Assembly: GCA_016714225.1 (NCBI GenBank)
Contig: JADJNS010000010.1
Span: 1-64,000, forward strand
Direction of reading: 5' to 3'
DNA: 64,000 nucleotides
From: Archangiaceae bacterium
GTDB taxonomy: Bacteria; Myxococcota; Myxococcia; Myxococcales; Myxococcaceae
Part shown: positions 17,604 to 26,538 of the stretch, piece after piece
How the letters are laid out: every line of letters begins with the position of its first letter
Numbering within the stretch: position 1 is the stretch's first letter
Made by a program: the position numbers and the translations under genes
Notes under the pieces: generated by a model
Told to the model about the DNA's origin: nothing
Seen by the model: the letters and a program-made list of their open reading frames with translations, nothing else
Databases searched by the model: none

Positions 17604-18465
17604 CGGTGCCCGCCTTGCTCAGGTCGTTGAGTACGTCGCGGTAATAGCCGTCGCCGGGCGCGCTGGGTATCTCTCGCTTCAGCGCCCGCCACTGGCCGTT
17701 CATCTCGGCGCCGGCGCGAAGCTCTGCGCCGACCACCAGCGCTCCGAATGGAGCGGTGCAGCCGCCTTCGAAGATTCGCAGCAGCTCGCGCTCGAGGTGC
17801 ACCGCGCGCGCGGTGGGTGCGTGCTGCAGCTTCGAGAGCGCCTCGCGGGTCTTCGCGTCGCCGGTGCGGCACTGCACCGCGATGGCGCCCTGGCCCGGAG
17901 CGGGCACCCACCGGTGGGGGTTGAGCTCGAAGACCTTCACTCCGTCCATCTGCAGGCCCAGGCGGGTGAGGCCTGCCGCGGCCAGCACGATGGCGTCGTA
18001 CTCGCCGCTCTGCAGCTTCTTCACCCGGGTGGGCACGTTGCCGCGCAGCAGCGCCGCGTGGGCGCCGGGGAGCCAGGTCTTGAGCAGCGCCTCGCGCCGC
18101 AGCGACGACGCGCCCACCCGCGCGTTCGCGGGCAGCGGGCCGTTCACCGCGGGCAGCCCCGCGCGCACCAGCAGCCAGTCGCTCACCGGCGCGCGCTCGA
18201 GCACCGCGCCGATGAAGAGGTCTTCGGGGCTCTTGGTGGGCAGGTCTTTGAGCGAGTGCACCGCGAAGTCGATGCGCTGCTCGCGCAGCGCGGCCTCGAG
18301 CTCTTCGGTGAAGAAGCCCTTCTCGAGCTTGCCCTGCAGCTTCGAGGTGCGGTCGACGTCGCCGCGGGTGGTGATGGTCTCGACGTCGACGTCTCCGCCG
18401 AGCAGCGACACCACGTGGTTCGTCTGCCACATCGCCAGCGCCGAGCCGCGCGTGCCGGCCTTCAC
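17569..18465 (-). CDS. hemC: Porphobilinogen deaminase (hydroxymethylbilane synthase)
   Basis: HemC polymerises four porphobilinogens to hydroxymethylbilane. The 298-residue product starts at a GTG overlapping the hemA stop by 4 nt. GTRGSALAMWQTNHV, HSLKDLPT, VGASSLRREALL, LRGNVPTRVKKL and AAAGLTRLGL are family signatures. Cys236 in FEGGCTAPFGA is the attachment point of the dipyrromethane cofactor. The C-terminus is short but complete. The longer open frame upstream is antiparallel noise within hemA. Confidence 0.98.
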   Translation of the reverse strand: MKAGTRGSALAMWQTNHVVSLLGGDVDVETITTRGDVDRTSKLQGKLEKGFFTEELEAALREQRIDFAVHSLKDLPTKSPEDLFIGAVLERAPVSDWLLVRAGLPAVNGPLPANARVGASSLRREALLKTWLPGAHAALLRGNVPTRVKKLQSGEYDAIVLAAAGLTRLGLQMDGVKVFELNPHRWVPAPGQGAIAVQCRTGDAKTREALSKLQHAPTARAVHLERELLRIFEGGCTAPFGALVVGAELRAGAEMNGQWRALKREIPSAPGDGYYRDVLNDLSKAGTDDDQGWLYREV

Positions 18466-19538
18466 AGCTCGCTCCGGGTGCGCTTGATGACCGAGTGGGT
18501 GAACGAGGCGATGCTGGCGCGCAGCCGCTTCTGCTCTTTCACCGGCAGGCCGGCGAGCAGCCGCGGCAGGGTCACGTCGAGAAAGTCGCGGCGCTCGGCG
18601 TCGATGGCCTCGAGCGCCCTGGCGCGCGCCGGCGCAGAGAGCTCTTTGAGCAGCGCCTCGCCGGTCTGGGTGCAGAGCTGCTCGAGCGCCTCGCGCTCTT
18701 CGTCGGGCAGCTGCAGCGCGCCCTTGCTGAGCAGGTCGTCGAGCGCGAGGCGCTGCCAGCCGGGCGCCGCGCTCACCTGCTCGGGGCTGCCGATGTCGAT
18801 GCACAGCGGGCCGTCGTCGCGGGCGGGCAGGGTGAGCCACGCCTGGTCGGCGCCGCTGCAGATGACCACCGCCTCGGCGGTCTTCGCCGCGTCGCGAAAG
18901 CCGTCGAGCGTCTGCCGGTTGAACGCCTTCGAGGTGAAGCGTCGCCTTGCTGAGAGCGAGCGGGCCACCGCCTTGCCAATCTGCCCCTGCCCGAAGACGT
19001 GCACCTGCGCGGCCGAAGGCAGCTGTGCCTCGAGCACGTTGCCGACCAGCGCGTGCACTCCGACCGCCGCGGTCGAAGGGGCGATGGTGCGGCGGCGGTG
19101 AATCAGCGAGCCCACCGCGCGCCAGCAGGCGTTGAGGGTCTTGTCGGTGCTCTTGGTGGCGTGCGCACGCTCGAAGCCGCGCAGCACCTGGCGGCCGACC
19201 GCGGGCTCACCTTCGGCCACCGACTCGAGCCCGGCGGCGACGCGCATCAGGTAGTGCGCGGCGGCGGGGCCGACCTTCAGGTGCATGCGCCGGCCGGTGT
19301 CTTCGAGGCGTGACATCAGCGCGCTGCGCAACAGCTCGGCCGCCCACTGCGCCTGCTCGGCCGACACCACCCACTCGCAGCGCGAGCAGGTCTCGAGCCG
19401 GGCGATGCCCTTCGCCGCGCCGGTCGAGAGCAGCTCGGCCGAGGGGCCGTCACTCGACGCGTCGAGCGCTACCAGCGCGGCGCGCATGGCGGTGGGCCCT
19501 TCGCGAAAGTCCATGCCTACGACAGCGACCGAGACCAT
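18462..19538 (-). CDS. hemA: Glutamyl-tRNA reductase (short, divergent)
   Basis: HemA reduces glutamyl-tRNA(Glu) to glutamate-1-semialdehyde with NADPH and is the usual control point of the C5 pathway. The product is 358 residues, shorter than the usual 410-430. The catalytic Cys is Cys51 in LETCSRCEWV. AEGEPAVGRQVLRGFERA corresponds to the conserved GExQIxGQVK region. VHVFGQGQIGKAVARSL is the nucleotide-binding loop, and the helical dimerisation tail is present. The catalytic block reads TCSRCE rather than the usual TCNR-E form, so this is a divergent member. It overlaps hemG by 22 nt and hemC by 4 nt. Confidence 0.93.
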   Translation of the reverse strand: MVSVAVVGMDFREGPTAMRAALVALDASSDGPSAELLSTGAAKGIARLETCSRCEWVVSAEQAQWAAELLRSALMSRLEDTGRRMHLKVGPAAAHYLMRVAAGLESVAEGEPAVGRQVLRGFERAHATKSTDKTLNACWRAVGSLIHRRRTIAPSTAAVGVHALVGNVLEAQLPSAAQVHVFGQGQIGKAVARSLSARRRFTSKAFNRQTLDGFRDAAKTAEAVVICSGADQAWLTLPARDDGPLCIDIGSPEQVSAAPGWQRLALDDLLSKGALQLPDEEREALEQLCTQTGEALLKELSAPARARALEAIDAERRDFLDVTLPRLLAGLPVKEQKRLRASIASFTHSVIKRTRSEL

Positions 19539-20815
19539 GCGGGAGTCCTTTGCGAAACCTGTGCTGCCTTCTGACCTGCGGCGAAGCCCGAGGCGAGGGC
19601 ATCTTTCATCGCGCTCGCGCCCAGGTAGCTGCCCGCCAATACCACGCCCGCTTCTTCGCTCAAGCCGGGCAGGCTGTCGCGAACCGGCAGCGCTTCGACG
19701 GTGGGCTGAAACACCGCCTGCGCCCAGCGGTCGACGCGCACCAGCTTGCCGAACCGGCCGCCGGTGAGGCGCTGCACGTCGCCCGCGATGCCCGCCTCGA
19801 GCTGCGCGTCGTCGGCTTCGGCGCCGCGCACGAAGGTGCGGTAGCGGTGGCCCTCGTGGAACATGGTGCCCATCGCGAAGAGGTTCTCGGTAGGGCAGGC
19901 GAGGTAGCCGAAGCCATCGCCAAAGCCCGACTGCTCACCCTGCCAGTGCGTCACGGTGACCGGGGCGTACTTGAGCTGGCCGAGCGCGGCGCCCAGCCGG
20001 GGAGAGAGGGGCCAGAGCAGCTTCGCGGCGGCCGACGCCTCGGTGGCCACCACCACGCTGCGCGCGTGCAAAGGCCTCGGGCCCTGCACCCAGAAGCCGT
20101 TCGCGTCGCGGCTGAGCTCGCGCACCGGGCACGACAGCTCGATGCGCAGGTGCTCTCTGGCGGCGGCGCCGATGCGGCCCAGGCCGCCCTTCAAGGTGAA
20201 GAAGCCGCGGCGCGCGCCCGGGGTCGTCGCGCGCAGGCCCTTCATCAGAGCGCGAATGACGCTGCGCTCTTGCGTCGCGCGCTCGCTCAGCCCGGGGAAG
20301 CAGCCGTCGACCGCGAGGGTGTGCGGGTCGCCGGTGAAGATGCCGCTGAGCATCGCGGCCAGCGGCCCTGATGCGAACGAGGCGCCGAAGCGCTGGGCGA
20401 AGAAGTCGTGCAGCGAAGCGGCGGCCGCTACGGGGCGGCGCAGCACCACGTCGGCGAGCAGCGCGAGCTTCTCGCGAAAGGTGAGGGCGCCCGTGGTCAG
20501 CAGGGTGAGCGGCGAGGGCTTGAGCGCGTGCAGCCTGCCGAAGCGCGCCAGGTACCGCGTCGCCGAGCTCGCCGGCAGCTCGACCGCTTCGCCTTCGAGC
20601 TTCAAGAGCTCGAGCAGTCTCCAGAACACTTCGTAGCGGCCGTTGAAGCTGCCCGGGCCGCGCTCCATGCCGTCGACGGTCTGCGCCTTGCCGCCGGCGG
20701 CGGTCGAGGCCTCGAGCACCACCACCTCGGCGCCGGCCGCCTTCGCGGCGAGCCCGGCCGAGATGCCCGCCAGGCCCGAGCCGATGACGCAGACGTCGAC
20801 GTCAGCGGGAGGCAT
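19517..20815 (-). CDS. hemG: Protoporphyrinogen oxidase, FAD-dependent (HemG/HemY type)
   Basis: This enzyme oxidises protoporphyrinogen IX to protoporphyrin IX with O2. It has 432 residues, with an N-terminal FAD dinucleotide fold (GSGLAGISAGL then VVVLEAS), the GGKAQTVDGMERGPGSFNGR flavin-contact region, and SGIFTGDPHTLAV, FTLKGGLGRI and the C-terminal VLAGSYLGAS. It is the oxygen-dependent class found in myxobacteria and mitochondria, not the flavodoxin-like E. coli HemG. The start at ATG 20815 overlaps hemE by 14 nt. Its presence identifies the protoporphyrin-dependent branch of heme synthesis. Confidence 0.95.
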   Translation of the reverse strand: MPPADVDVCVIGSGLAGISAGLAAKAAGAEVVVLEASTAAGGKAQTVDGMERGPGSFNGRYEVFWRLLELLKLEGEAVELPASSATRYLARFGRLHALKPSPLTLLTTGALTFREKLALLADVVLRRPVAAAASLHDFFAQRFGASFASGPLAAMLSGIFTGDPHTLAVDGCFPGLSERATQERSVIRALMKGLRATTPGARRGFFTLKGGLGRIGAAAREHLRIELSCPVRELSRDANGFWVQGPRPLHARSVVVATEASAAAKLLWPLSPRLGAALGQLKYAPVTVTHWQGEQSGFGDGFGYLACPTENLFAMGTMFHEGHRYRTFVRGAEADDAQLEAGIAGDVQRLTGGRFGKLVRVDRWAQAVFQPTVEALPVRDSLPGLSEEAGVVLAGSYLGASAMKDALASGFAAGQKAAQVSQRTPAWSRSLS

Positions 20816-21836
20816 TCGCGTTCACCACGGTCTGACAGAGCGCCTCGACCGCGGTCTCGGGCGTGCCGGGGAGAATGCCGTGACCCAGGTTGGCGATGCA
20901 GCGGGTGTACTGGGTCGAGCGCATGTCGTTGAGCAGCGCGGCGGTGCGGTCTCTCACCACCTGCTCGGGCGCGAACAGCAGCACCGGGTCGACGTTTCCC
21001 TGCAGCACGTGGTTCGGGTAGCGCGCGCGCGCCTCGGCGAACGGGGTGCGCCAGTCGAGCGAGAAGCCGCCGGCGCCGCTGTCTCCGAGCAGCGGGAGCA
21101 GGTGATGGCCGCCACGCACGAAGAGCAGCACCCGCCGGCCCTTGAGCTGGTCGGTGATGCGGCGCAGCGCGGGCAGCGCGAACTTCTCGTACTCGTCGGG
21201 GGCGAGCAGCCCGCCCCAGGTGTCGAACAGCTGCACCGCGTCGGCGCCCGCGTCGAGCTGGGCGTTGAGCAGCTCGGCGGCCGCGTCGGCGAGGGTGGCC
21301 AGCGCCGCCTCGGCGAGCTTGGGCTCTTGATGCAGCATCACCCGGGGCAGCCGGAAGTCGTCGCTCGAGCCGCCCTCGACGCAGTACGAGAAGAGGGTGA
21401 ACGGCGCGCCCGCGAAGCCAATCATCGCGTGCGAGCCTTTGAGCGCCGCCGAGAGGTGCTTCACCGCGCGCGGCAGGAACTGCAGCCGGTCGATGAGGCC
21501 CTGCGTGTTCCACCCGTCGAGGTCGGCCCTGGTGCGCAGCGGCTTGCCGACCCGCGGGCCGTCACCGGTGCCGAAGGTGACGTCGAGCCCGAGCGCCTGG
21601 GGAATGACGAGAATGTCGGAGAAGACGATCGCCGCGTCGAGCGGGAAGCGCGCCAGCGGCTCGAGCGCGACCTTGGTCGACAGCTCGGGGTCGTGGCACA
21701 CGTCCCAGAAGCCGGCCTTGGCGCGCACCGCGCGGTAGCCGGGGAGGTACCGGCCGGCTTGCCGCATCAGCCAGACCGGTGGGCGATCGACGGTCTTGCC
21801 GTCGAATGAGGAGAGAAAGCGCTCGCGTCCGTTCAC
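20802..21836 (-). CDS. hemE: Uroporphyrinogen decarboxylase
   Basis: HemE decarboxylates uroporphyrinogen III to coproporphyrinogen III. The start is placed at GTG 21836 (VNGRERFLSSF), giving 344 residues, because an upstream GTG adds a non-conserved leader. Signatures are RPPVWLMRQAGRYLPGYR, FSDILVIPQALGLDV, GFAGAPFTLFSYCVEG, QLFDTWGGLL and LQGNVDPVLL. It is the first gene of the minus-strand heme operon. A short inverted repeat lies about 35-50 nt upstream of the start codon. Confidence 0.97.
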   Translation of the reverse strand: MNGRERFLSSFDGKTVDRPPVWLMRQAGRYLPGYRAVRAKAGFWDVCHDPELSTKVALEPLARFPLDAAIVFSDILVIPQALGLDVTFGTGDGPRVGKPLRTRADLDGWNTQGLIDRLQFLPRAVKHLSAALKGSHAMIGFAGAPFTLFSYCVEGGSSDDFRLPRVMLHQEPKLAEAALATLADAAAELLNAQLDAGADAVQLFDTWGGLLAPDEYEKFALPALRRITDQLKGRRVLLFVRGGHHLLPLLGDSGAGGFSLDWRTPFAEARARYPNHVLQGNVDPVLLFAPEQVVRDRTAALLNDMRSTQYTRCIANLGHGILPGTPETAVEALCQTVVNANASR

Positions 21837-21869
21837 GGTGCCAGTCGTAGTCCGCCCGAGCGGGGCGAC

Positions 21870-21885
21870 TGTCACAAGAGTGTCA
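21870..21885 (-). promoter_or_regulatory. Candidate operator upstream of hemE
   Basis: An imperfect 16-nt palindrome, TGTCACAAGAGTGTCA (TGNCAC-N4-GTGNCA), sits 34 nt before the hemE GTG in the 72-nt gap after osmC. The position suits a repressor or activator of the whole operon. The binding protein is unknown; the embedded response regulator is one candidate. Confidence 0.35.
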
Positions 21886-21908
21886 TGCGAGGGGCCGCAG
21901 CGGGCTGA

Positions 21909-22334
21909 TCACACCTCGTACTTCGCGCTCATGGTCACCTTGGCCTTGATGACCTTCGACAGCGGGCAGCCGGCCTTGGCCGCCTCGACCGCCTTCTCGA
22001 CCTTGGCCCGGTCGGCGCCCGGCGCGCTCACCACGGTGTCGAGGTGGCTCTCGGTAATCTCGAAGCCCTCGCCCACCTTCGAGAGGGTGACGGTGCACTG
22101 GGTCTTCACGCTCTTGGGCGTGATGCCCGCGTCGCCCAGCTGCGCCGAGACGGCCATCGAGAAGCACGCCGCGTGCGCCGCGCCGAGCAGCTCTTCGGGG
22201 TTCAGCCCCTTCGCGCCTTCGAAGCGCGTCGCGAACCGGTACGCCGCCGACGCGAGCACGCCGCTCGCCGTCGAGACTTCGCCGGTGCCGTCTTTCAAAC
22301 CGCCCGCCCACTGCGCCGAAGCTTTGCTTTCCAT
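21909..22334 (-). CDS. osmC: OsmC-family peroxiredoxin
   Basis: This 141-residue protein starts at the ATG giving MESKASAQWAGGLKDG. The two redox cysteines of the OsmC/Ohr fold are present in AAHAACFSMAVSAQL and KAGCPLSKVI, and the spacing and the CPLSK form favour OsmC over Ohr. It reduces organic and lipid hydroperoxides in the cytoplasm. It lies between the two arms of the heme cluster, and peroxide protection fits a place where redox-active porphyrins are made. It is divergent from hemD by 54 nt. Confidence 0.92.
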   Translation of the reverse strand: MESKASAQWAGGLKDGTGEVSTASGVLASAAYRFATRFEGAKGLNPEELLGAAHAACFSMAVSAQLGDAGITPKSVKTQCTVTLSKVGEGFEITESHLDTVVSAPGADRAKVEKAVEAAKAGCPLSKVIKAKVTMSAKYEV

Positions 22335-22388
22335 GCGCGGCAACGTAACGGCCACCCGTTCGGCGCACCGCCAAGAAGCGCTGCCGCT

Positions 22389-23060
22389 ATGCTTGCGCGC
22401 GTGACCTGGGTGCTCACCCGTCCGCTCGAGGACGCCAAGCCGCTCGCCGACGCGCTCGGCCTCGACGTGGTGCCGTGCATCGAGCGCATCGACCTGCCCT
22501 GGCCCGCCTGGGAGCCGCTGCTCTTCATCACCTCGCCGGCCGCCGCACGGCGCCTGGCGAGCGAGTGGCCCTCGCGCCCGCTCAAGTTCGCCACCGCGTA
22601 CGTCGCCGCGCTCTCACCCGCCACCGCGCAGGTGCTGGCCAAGGCCGGCATTCACCCGCACCTCACCGCGCCGGGGGGCTCGGTCGCGCTGGCCCAGGCG
22701 GTGCGCGCCGCGGTCAGCTACTCGGGCATTCTCTACCCCACCAGCGACGTGGGCCTCGAGCAGGGCGAGCACCACGACGCGGTGCGCATTCTCGAGGCGG
22801 TCGGCCCGGTGCGGCAGCAGGCGGTGTACCTGACCCGCGCTCCGCAGCACCTCGAGGCGGCGCTCGGGCCCCACGCAGGGGGCGACTTCGTCTTCTTCTC
22901 TCCTTCTGCGGTGCAGAACTTCGTCGCCGCCGGGGGCCGGGCCGGCCGGGCGCTGTGCGTCGGAGCCAGCACCGCGCGCGCCTGGCGCGAGGCGAAACAG
23001 CCCGAGCCCTTGCTCGCCACCACCGAAACCGTCAGAAAGGTGCTCGAGGAGAACCCATGA
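22389..23060 (+). CDS. hemD: Uroporphyrinogen III synthase (divergent)
   Basis: HemD closes and inverts ring D of hydroxymethylbilane. The family is poorly conserved; the identification rests on VTWVLTRPLEDAKPLADAL at the N-terminus, FITSPAAARRLA, the central YPTSDVGLEQGE, and FVFFSPSAVQNFV plus CVGASTARAWRE at the C-terminus. The 4-nt overlap with hemB and the absence of another candidate in an otherwise complete pathway also support it. The length of 223 residues is slightly short. Start is ATG 22389; GTG 22401 is an alternative. Confidence 0.88.
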   Translation: MLARVTWVLTRPLEDAKPLADALGLDVVPCIERIDLPWPAWEPLLFITSPAAARRLASEWPSRPLKFATAYVAALSPATAQVLAKAGIHPHLTAPGGSVALAQAVRAAVSYSGILYPTSDVGLEQGEHHDAVRILEAVGPVRQQAVYLTRAPQHLEAALGPHAGGDFVFFSPSAVQNFVAAGGRAGRALCVGASTARAWREAKQPEPLLATTETVRKVLEENP

Positions 23061-24028
23061 AACTGCCCGTGCGCATGCGCCGGCTGCGCGAGACCGCCGC
23101 CGTTCGGAAGCTGTTCCAGGAGACCACCGTCGGCCTGCAGAACCTGGTGCAGCCGTACTTCGTGGTGCCCGAGAAGGGCGTGAAGCGCGAGGCGAAGAAG
23201 GGCACCGCGCTGTGGCAGGTGAGCACCGAGCCGCTGGTCGAAGAGGCGGTCGCCCTGGCGCGGGCCGGCTGCGGCGGGCTGATGCTGTTCGGAGTGCCGC
23301 CGTTCAAGCACGACACGCCCGAGAAGCTGCCCGAGCAGCTCGCGCCCCTGACCTCGGCCATCACCGCGCTGAAGAAGACCACCGCCTCTTTCCCCATCTT
23401 CAGCGACGTGTGCCTGTGCAGCTACACCACCCACGGCCACTGCGGCCTGGTGAAAGACGGCACCATTCTCAACGACGAGTCGGTGAAGGCGCTGTGCGTG
23501 CAGGCGGTCGAGCTGGCACGCGCGGGCGTCGACTTCGTCTGCCCCTCAGACATGATGGACGGGCGGGTCGGCGCGATGCGCGCTGCGCTCGACGAGGCCG
23601 GCTTCTCGCGGGTGGGCATCGTCTCGTACGCGGTGAAGATGGCGTCGGCGTTCTACGGGCCGTTTCGCGCCGCGGCCGACAGCGCGCCGCAGTTCGGCGA
23701 CCGCACCAGCTACCAGATGCCGGCGCACAACCGCCGCGAGGCGCGCCGCGAGTGGCAGCTCGACGAGGCCGAGGGCGCCGACGTGCTGTTGTTCAAGCCG
23801 GCGCTCACCAACCTCGACCTGATTCGCGACGCGCGCGAGGGCAGCGACCTGCCGCTGTGCGCGTACCAGGTGTCGGGCGAGTACGCGATGGTGCGCGCCG
23901 CCGCCGATGCGGGGCTGCTCGACTTCGAGCGCGCCATCATCGAGCAGCTGGTGGCGATTCGCCGGGCCGGCGCCGACATCGTGGTCAGCTACCACGCGCG
24001 CGCGATGGCCGGGCTGGCAGGGCCTTAG
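23057..24028 (+). CDS. hemB: Delta-aminolevulinate dehydratase (porphobilinogen synthase), zinc type
   Basis: HemB condenses two 5-aminolevulinates to porphobilinogen. The 323-residue product carries the catalytic-zinc cysteines 119, 121 and 129 in DVCLCSYTTHGHC, so it is the zinc-dependent class. The two active-site lysines are Lys194 (SYAVKMASAFYG) and Lys247 (LLFKPALTNLD). SDMMDGRVGAMR and YQVSGEYAM are further signatures. It begins in the ATGA overlap with hemD and is the last gene of the plus-strand arm. Confidence 0.98.
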   Translation: MKLPVRMRRLRETAAVRKLFQETTVGLQNLVQPYFVVPEKGVKREAKKGTALWQVSTEPLVEEAVALARAGCGGLMLFGVPPFKHDTPEKLPEQLAPLTSAITALKKTTASFPIFSDVCLCSYTTHGHCGLVKDGTILNDESVKALCVQAVELARAGVDFVCPSDMMDGRVGAMRAALDEAGFSRVGIVSYAVKMASAFYGPFRAAADSAPQFGDRTSYQMPAHNRREARREWQLDEAEGADVLLFKPALTNLDLIRDAREGSDLPLCAYQVSGEYAMVRAAADAGLLDFERAIIEQLVAIRRAGADIVVSYHARAMAGLAGP

Positions 24029-24054
24029 AAAAACGGCTCACCGCTTCGAGCCGT
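24029..24054 (-). terminator. Rho-independent terminator overlapping the cpaB 3' end
   Basis: Read on the minus strand, ACGGCTC (24054-24048), an 8-nt loop and GAGCCGT (24039-24033) form a 7-bp stem followed by four to five T residues (24033-24029). The stop codon of the CpaB-like gene partly lies in the loop. On the plus strand no T-tract follows, so it should act only on the minus-strand gene. Confidence 0.65.
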
Positions 24055-26138
24055 CGGGGCGCGCGTTGCGAATCTGCTGAATGGTCTGAAAGCGCTTCTT
24101 GCGCAGCACCTCGACGCGCTCGCCGTTGATCAGCGTGCCGGGCGTCGAGCGGCCCGCCTCGATGACCTCGTAGTCGTCGTCGTTGCGCAGCACCATCTGG
24201 TAGTGCGCCTTCTCGCGCATCAGCGCCAGAATCTCGATCTCTTCGGGCAGTACCAGCACCGAGACGTTGTTGTACTCACGCTGCCCCTTCTTGAGCAGGC
24301 CGAGGTTGGTGCTGGCGGTGATTCTGCCGGTGGCGAGCACCAACAGCCCCTGCAGCGTGGTGCTGGCGGTGCGCTCGTTCACCTTGGGGTCGGTGATGGA
24401 GATGATGAGGTCGATGCGGTCTCCCGGCCGAACCCACCCACCCACCGAGGTGATGAGCTTCGAGTCGATGGTGAACGCGCGGGCGTGCTTGTTGACGCGC
24501 TTCGACAGCCGCTCGCTCGAGCGGGTGGTCTCGAACTGGCTCCACAAGAGCGGGTCGCCGGCCTGCACCGGCACCATGATGCGCTGGCCCACGATGTACG
24601 CCGACGAGTCGGGCTTCACCACCGACGCGGTGACGAACTGCTCGGGCACCTCGCGGGTCGAGACCATGTCGAAGTCGACCTGCGTGCCCTCGGGAAGGTT
24701 GGCGGCCGCCACCGTCACCGGCACCAGGTTCCACCCGCGGCGCACACCGCGTTCGGTGCCGCGAATGTTCACCCAGGCGATGGCCACGAAGAAGCCGAAG
24801 AACACCGCCGCGAGCACGAACGGGGTCATGCCGCGGGTGAGCGAGAACCCGCCGTCTGCGGCCGGCGCGGCGGGCGGCGCGCGGCGCGCCTCGGCGTTGC
24901 CGCGCCAGCTCTGACCCGCCTCGGCCGGAGTCAGCGGCCCGGTGCCTTCGGGGCGTGGCGCCACGCGCGGGAGGGTGACCTCGGGGTCGTCGTCGCGGCC
25001 GGGCCGCGCCGGCCAGGCGAGGCCCTCGGGCTTGTCGATTCGCTCGGTGGGCCCACCCGCCATCGCGGGGCGGGGGCGCATCTCGGTGGCGTTGGGGTCG
25101 TCGGCGCCCAGCGAGCCGTCGGGCGCGGCGATGCGCGTCTCTTCGGCCGCCGGCTTCTTGCCCTTGCCGGGCCGCTCGAGCGCAGCGGCGACCGGCAGGT
25201 CGGTGGCCTGCAGGGTGCCGGGCTGGTTCGCGAAGGGGTTGGTCTGCGCGGCGACCGGCAGGTCGTTGGCGGGGCGGGTGCGCTCCATGCCCCCGGGGTG
25301 AACGTCGGCGACGATGTGGGTGTTCTCTTCGACCGACTGCTCGCCGGTGGGCAGCGGCGGCGCGATGGGCAGCTCGCTCTTGCGCGGGCCCGACGCCTTC
25401 TTGTGCTCCGGAGGTCTCGCGCTGGCCCTCGGGGCGAAAGAGCTCGAGGTGCGGCGGCACGCGCCCGACGGGCGTGACGTCGGGGTCCGAGGTGCCGAAC
25501 CCAGCGGGAATGCTGACGGCCTCGGTCTCGCTGCCTTCGGTCGAGGCCGAGGGGTCGTAGCGCAGCGGGGTGAGCTGGTTCTCGAGCGGCACCACCGCGG
25601 CGTGCGGCGCGCCGCTCGACGACCAGAGGTAGCTGTCTCCATTCGCGCTGACCGAAGAGAGCAGGGCGAAGGCGCGCTCGAGGTCGGCGCGCACCTCGGC
25701 CGGCGAGGCGCCGGTGAGCGCGGCGATCTCGGGGCCGGTGATGCCCTCGAGCAGGCGGAAGATGAGGCGCTCGCGGGTGAGAGCGTCGAGGTGGCGAAGC
25801 CTGCCGAGCGTCTTCTTGCCTTCGGTGATCAGCGGCCCCCCGCCGGGCAGCTCCATGGTCGAGCCGGGCGTCTTGCCCAGCGCCTGCGCCCGGCGCCGCG
25901 TCAGGTCGACGATGAAGGCGCCGAAGCTGGCCGGGTCTTTGAGCTCGGGAAGCTGGCGCAGCGCTTCGTCGAGGCACGGCTTCACCTGGTCGTGCGCGAT
26001 GTGCACCGCGAGGTATGCCACCAGCGCTCCGTGCACGAACGGCGTGAAGTAGCTGACCAGCTCTTCGCGCGCCGCCCGGTCGCCACGGCGCGCACCGTTG
26101 ACCCACGTGACCCACACTGGCGGCGAAGCTGACGTCAC
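24038..26138 (-). CDS. cpaB: CpaB/SAF-domain pilus assembly protein with sigma-like N-terminus (frameshifted)
   Basis: The C-terminal half has one membrane span (GMTPFVLAAVFFGFFVAIAW) and a CpaB/RcpC SAF region: LVPVTVAAANLPEGTQVDFD, MVSTREVPEQFV, GQRIMVPVQAGDPLLWSQF and GWVRPGDRIDLIISI. CpaB acts in Flp/Tad pilus assembly. Before the span is a long Pro/Ala/Glu linker. The N-terminal 190 residues look like an RNA-polymerase sigma-70 fold: a region 2-like GARRGDRAAREELVSYF helix set and a region 4-like RLLEGITGPEIAALTGASP helix-turn-helix. The two halves are in different frames that meet near 25405-25430; removing one base joins them. Start at GTG 26138 is inferred. No other Tad genes are in the window. 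Confidence 0.7.
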
Positions 26139-26251
26139 GGAATTTCCGGAGTCTAAGCGCGATTCAGCTCGAGCACGCACGCTACAGGCCGAGCCCGGCG
26201 GAGAGAAAAATTCGACGAGCGTGCTGATCCGCGAGACAAAACGAATCACGA

Positions 26252-26530
26252 ATGGCCGACGTCATCGACCTCGCTCTCGTCGCAGATGCCCGGCGGTACC
26301 TCAACAAGATGCTCGACGCGCGAGGGTTGAATTACTTCCTCCGCAGCGACGCACGCCGCCCGTTTCAGCTCGAGCCGTCGAAGGTGGAGATGGTGATTCG
26401 CACCGCGGCGCGGTCGCGCGACAAGCAGTCGCGCCGGCCGCACATTCGCGCGGTCGACCACGCGCGCAAGGAAGTGCGCCGCGAGCTGATCAGGCGCGTG
26501 GTCGCCGAGATGCTCGGCGCCGGCCTGTAG
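26252..26530 (+). CDS. Small basic protein of unknown function, 92 aa
   Basis: A short helical, Arg-rich protein (MADVIDLALVADARRYLNKM, later VIRTAARSRDKQSRRPHIRA). No family was recognised. Positive charge would suit nucleic-acid binding, but nothing specific is visible. It is divergent from the CpaB-like gene by 113 nt and convergent with the PhyH gene 8 nt downstream. Codon use matches neighbours and the start is an ATG. Confidence 0.6.
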   Translation: MADVIDLALVADARRYLNKMLDARGLNYFLRSDARRPFQLEPSKVEMVIRTAARSRDKQSRRPHIRAVDHARKEVRRELIRRVVAEMLGAGL

Positions 26531-26538
26531 GCGCGCCT

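Noticed and set aside
24038..26138. Tad/Flp pilus locus
   Set aside because: CpaB-like SAF domain is alone; no flp, cpaA, C, E, F or tad genes are in the window.
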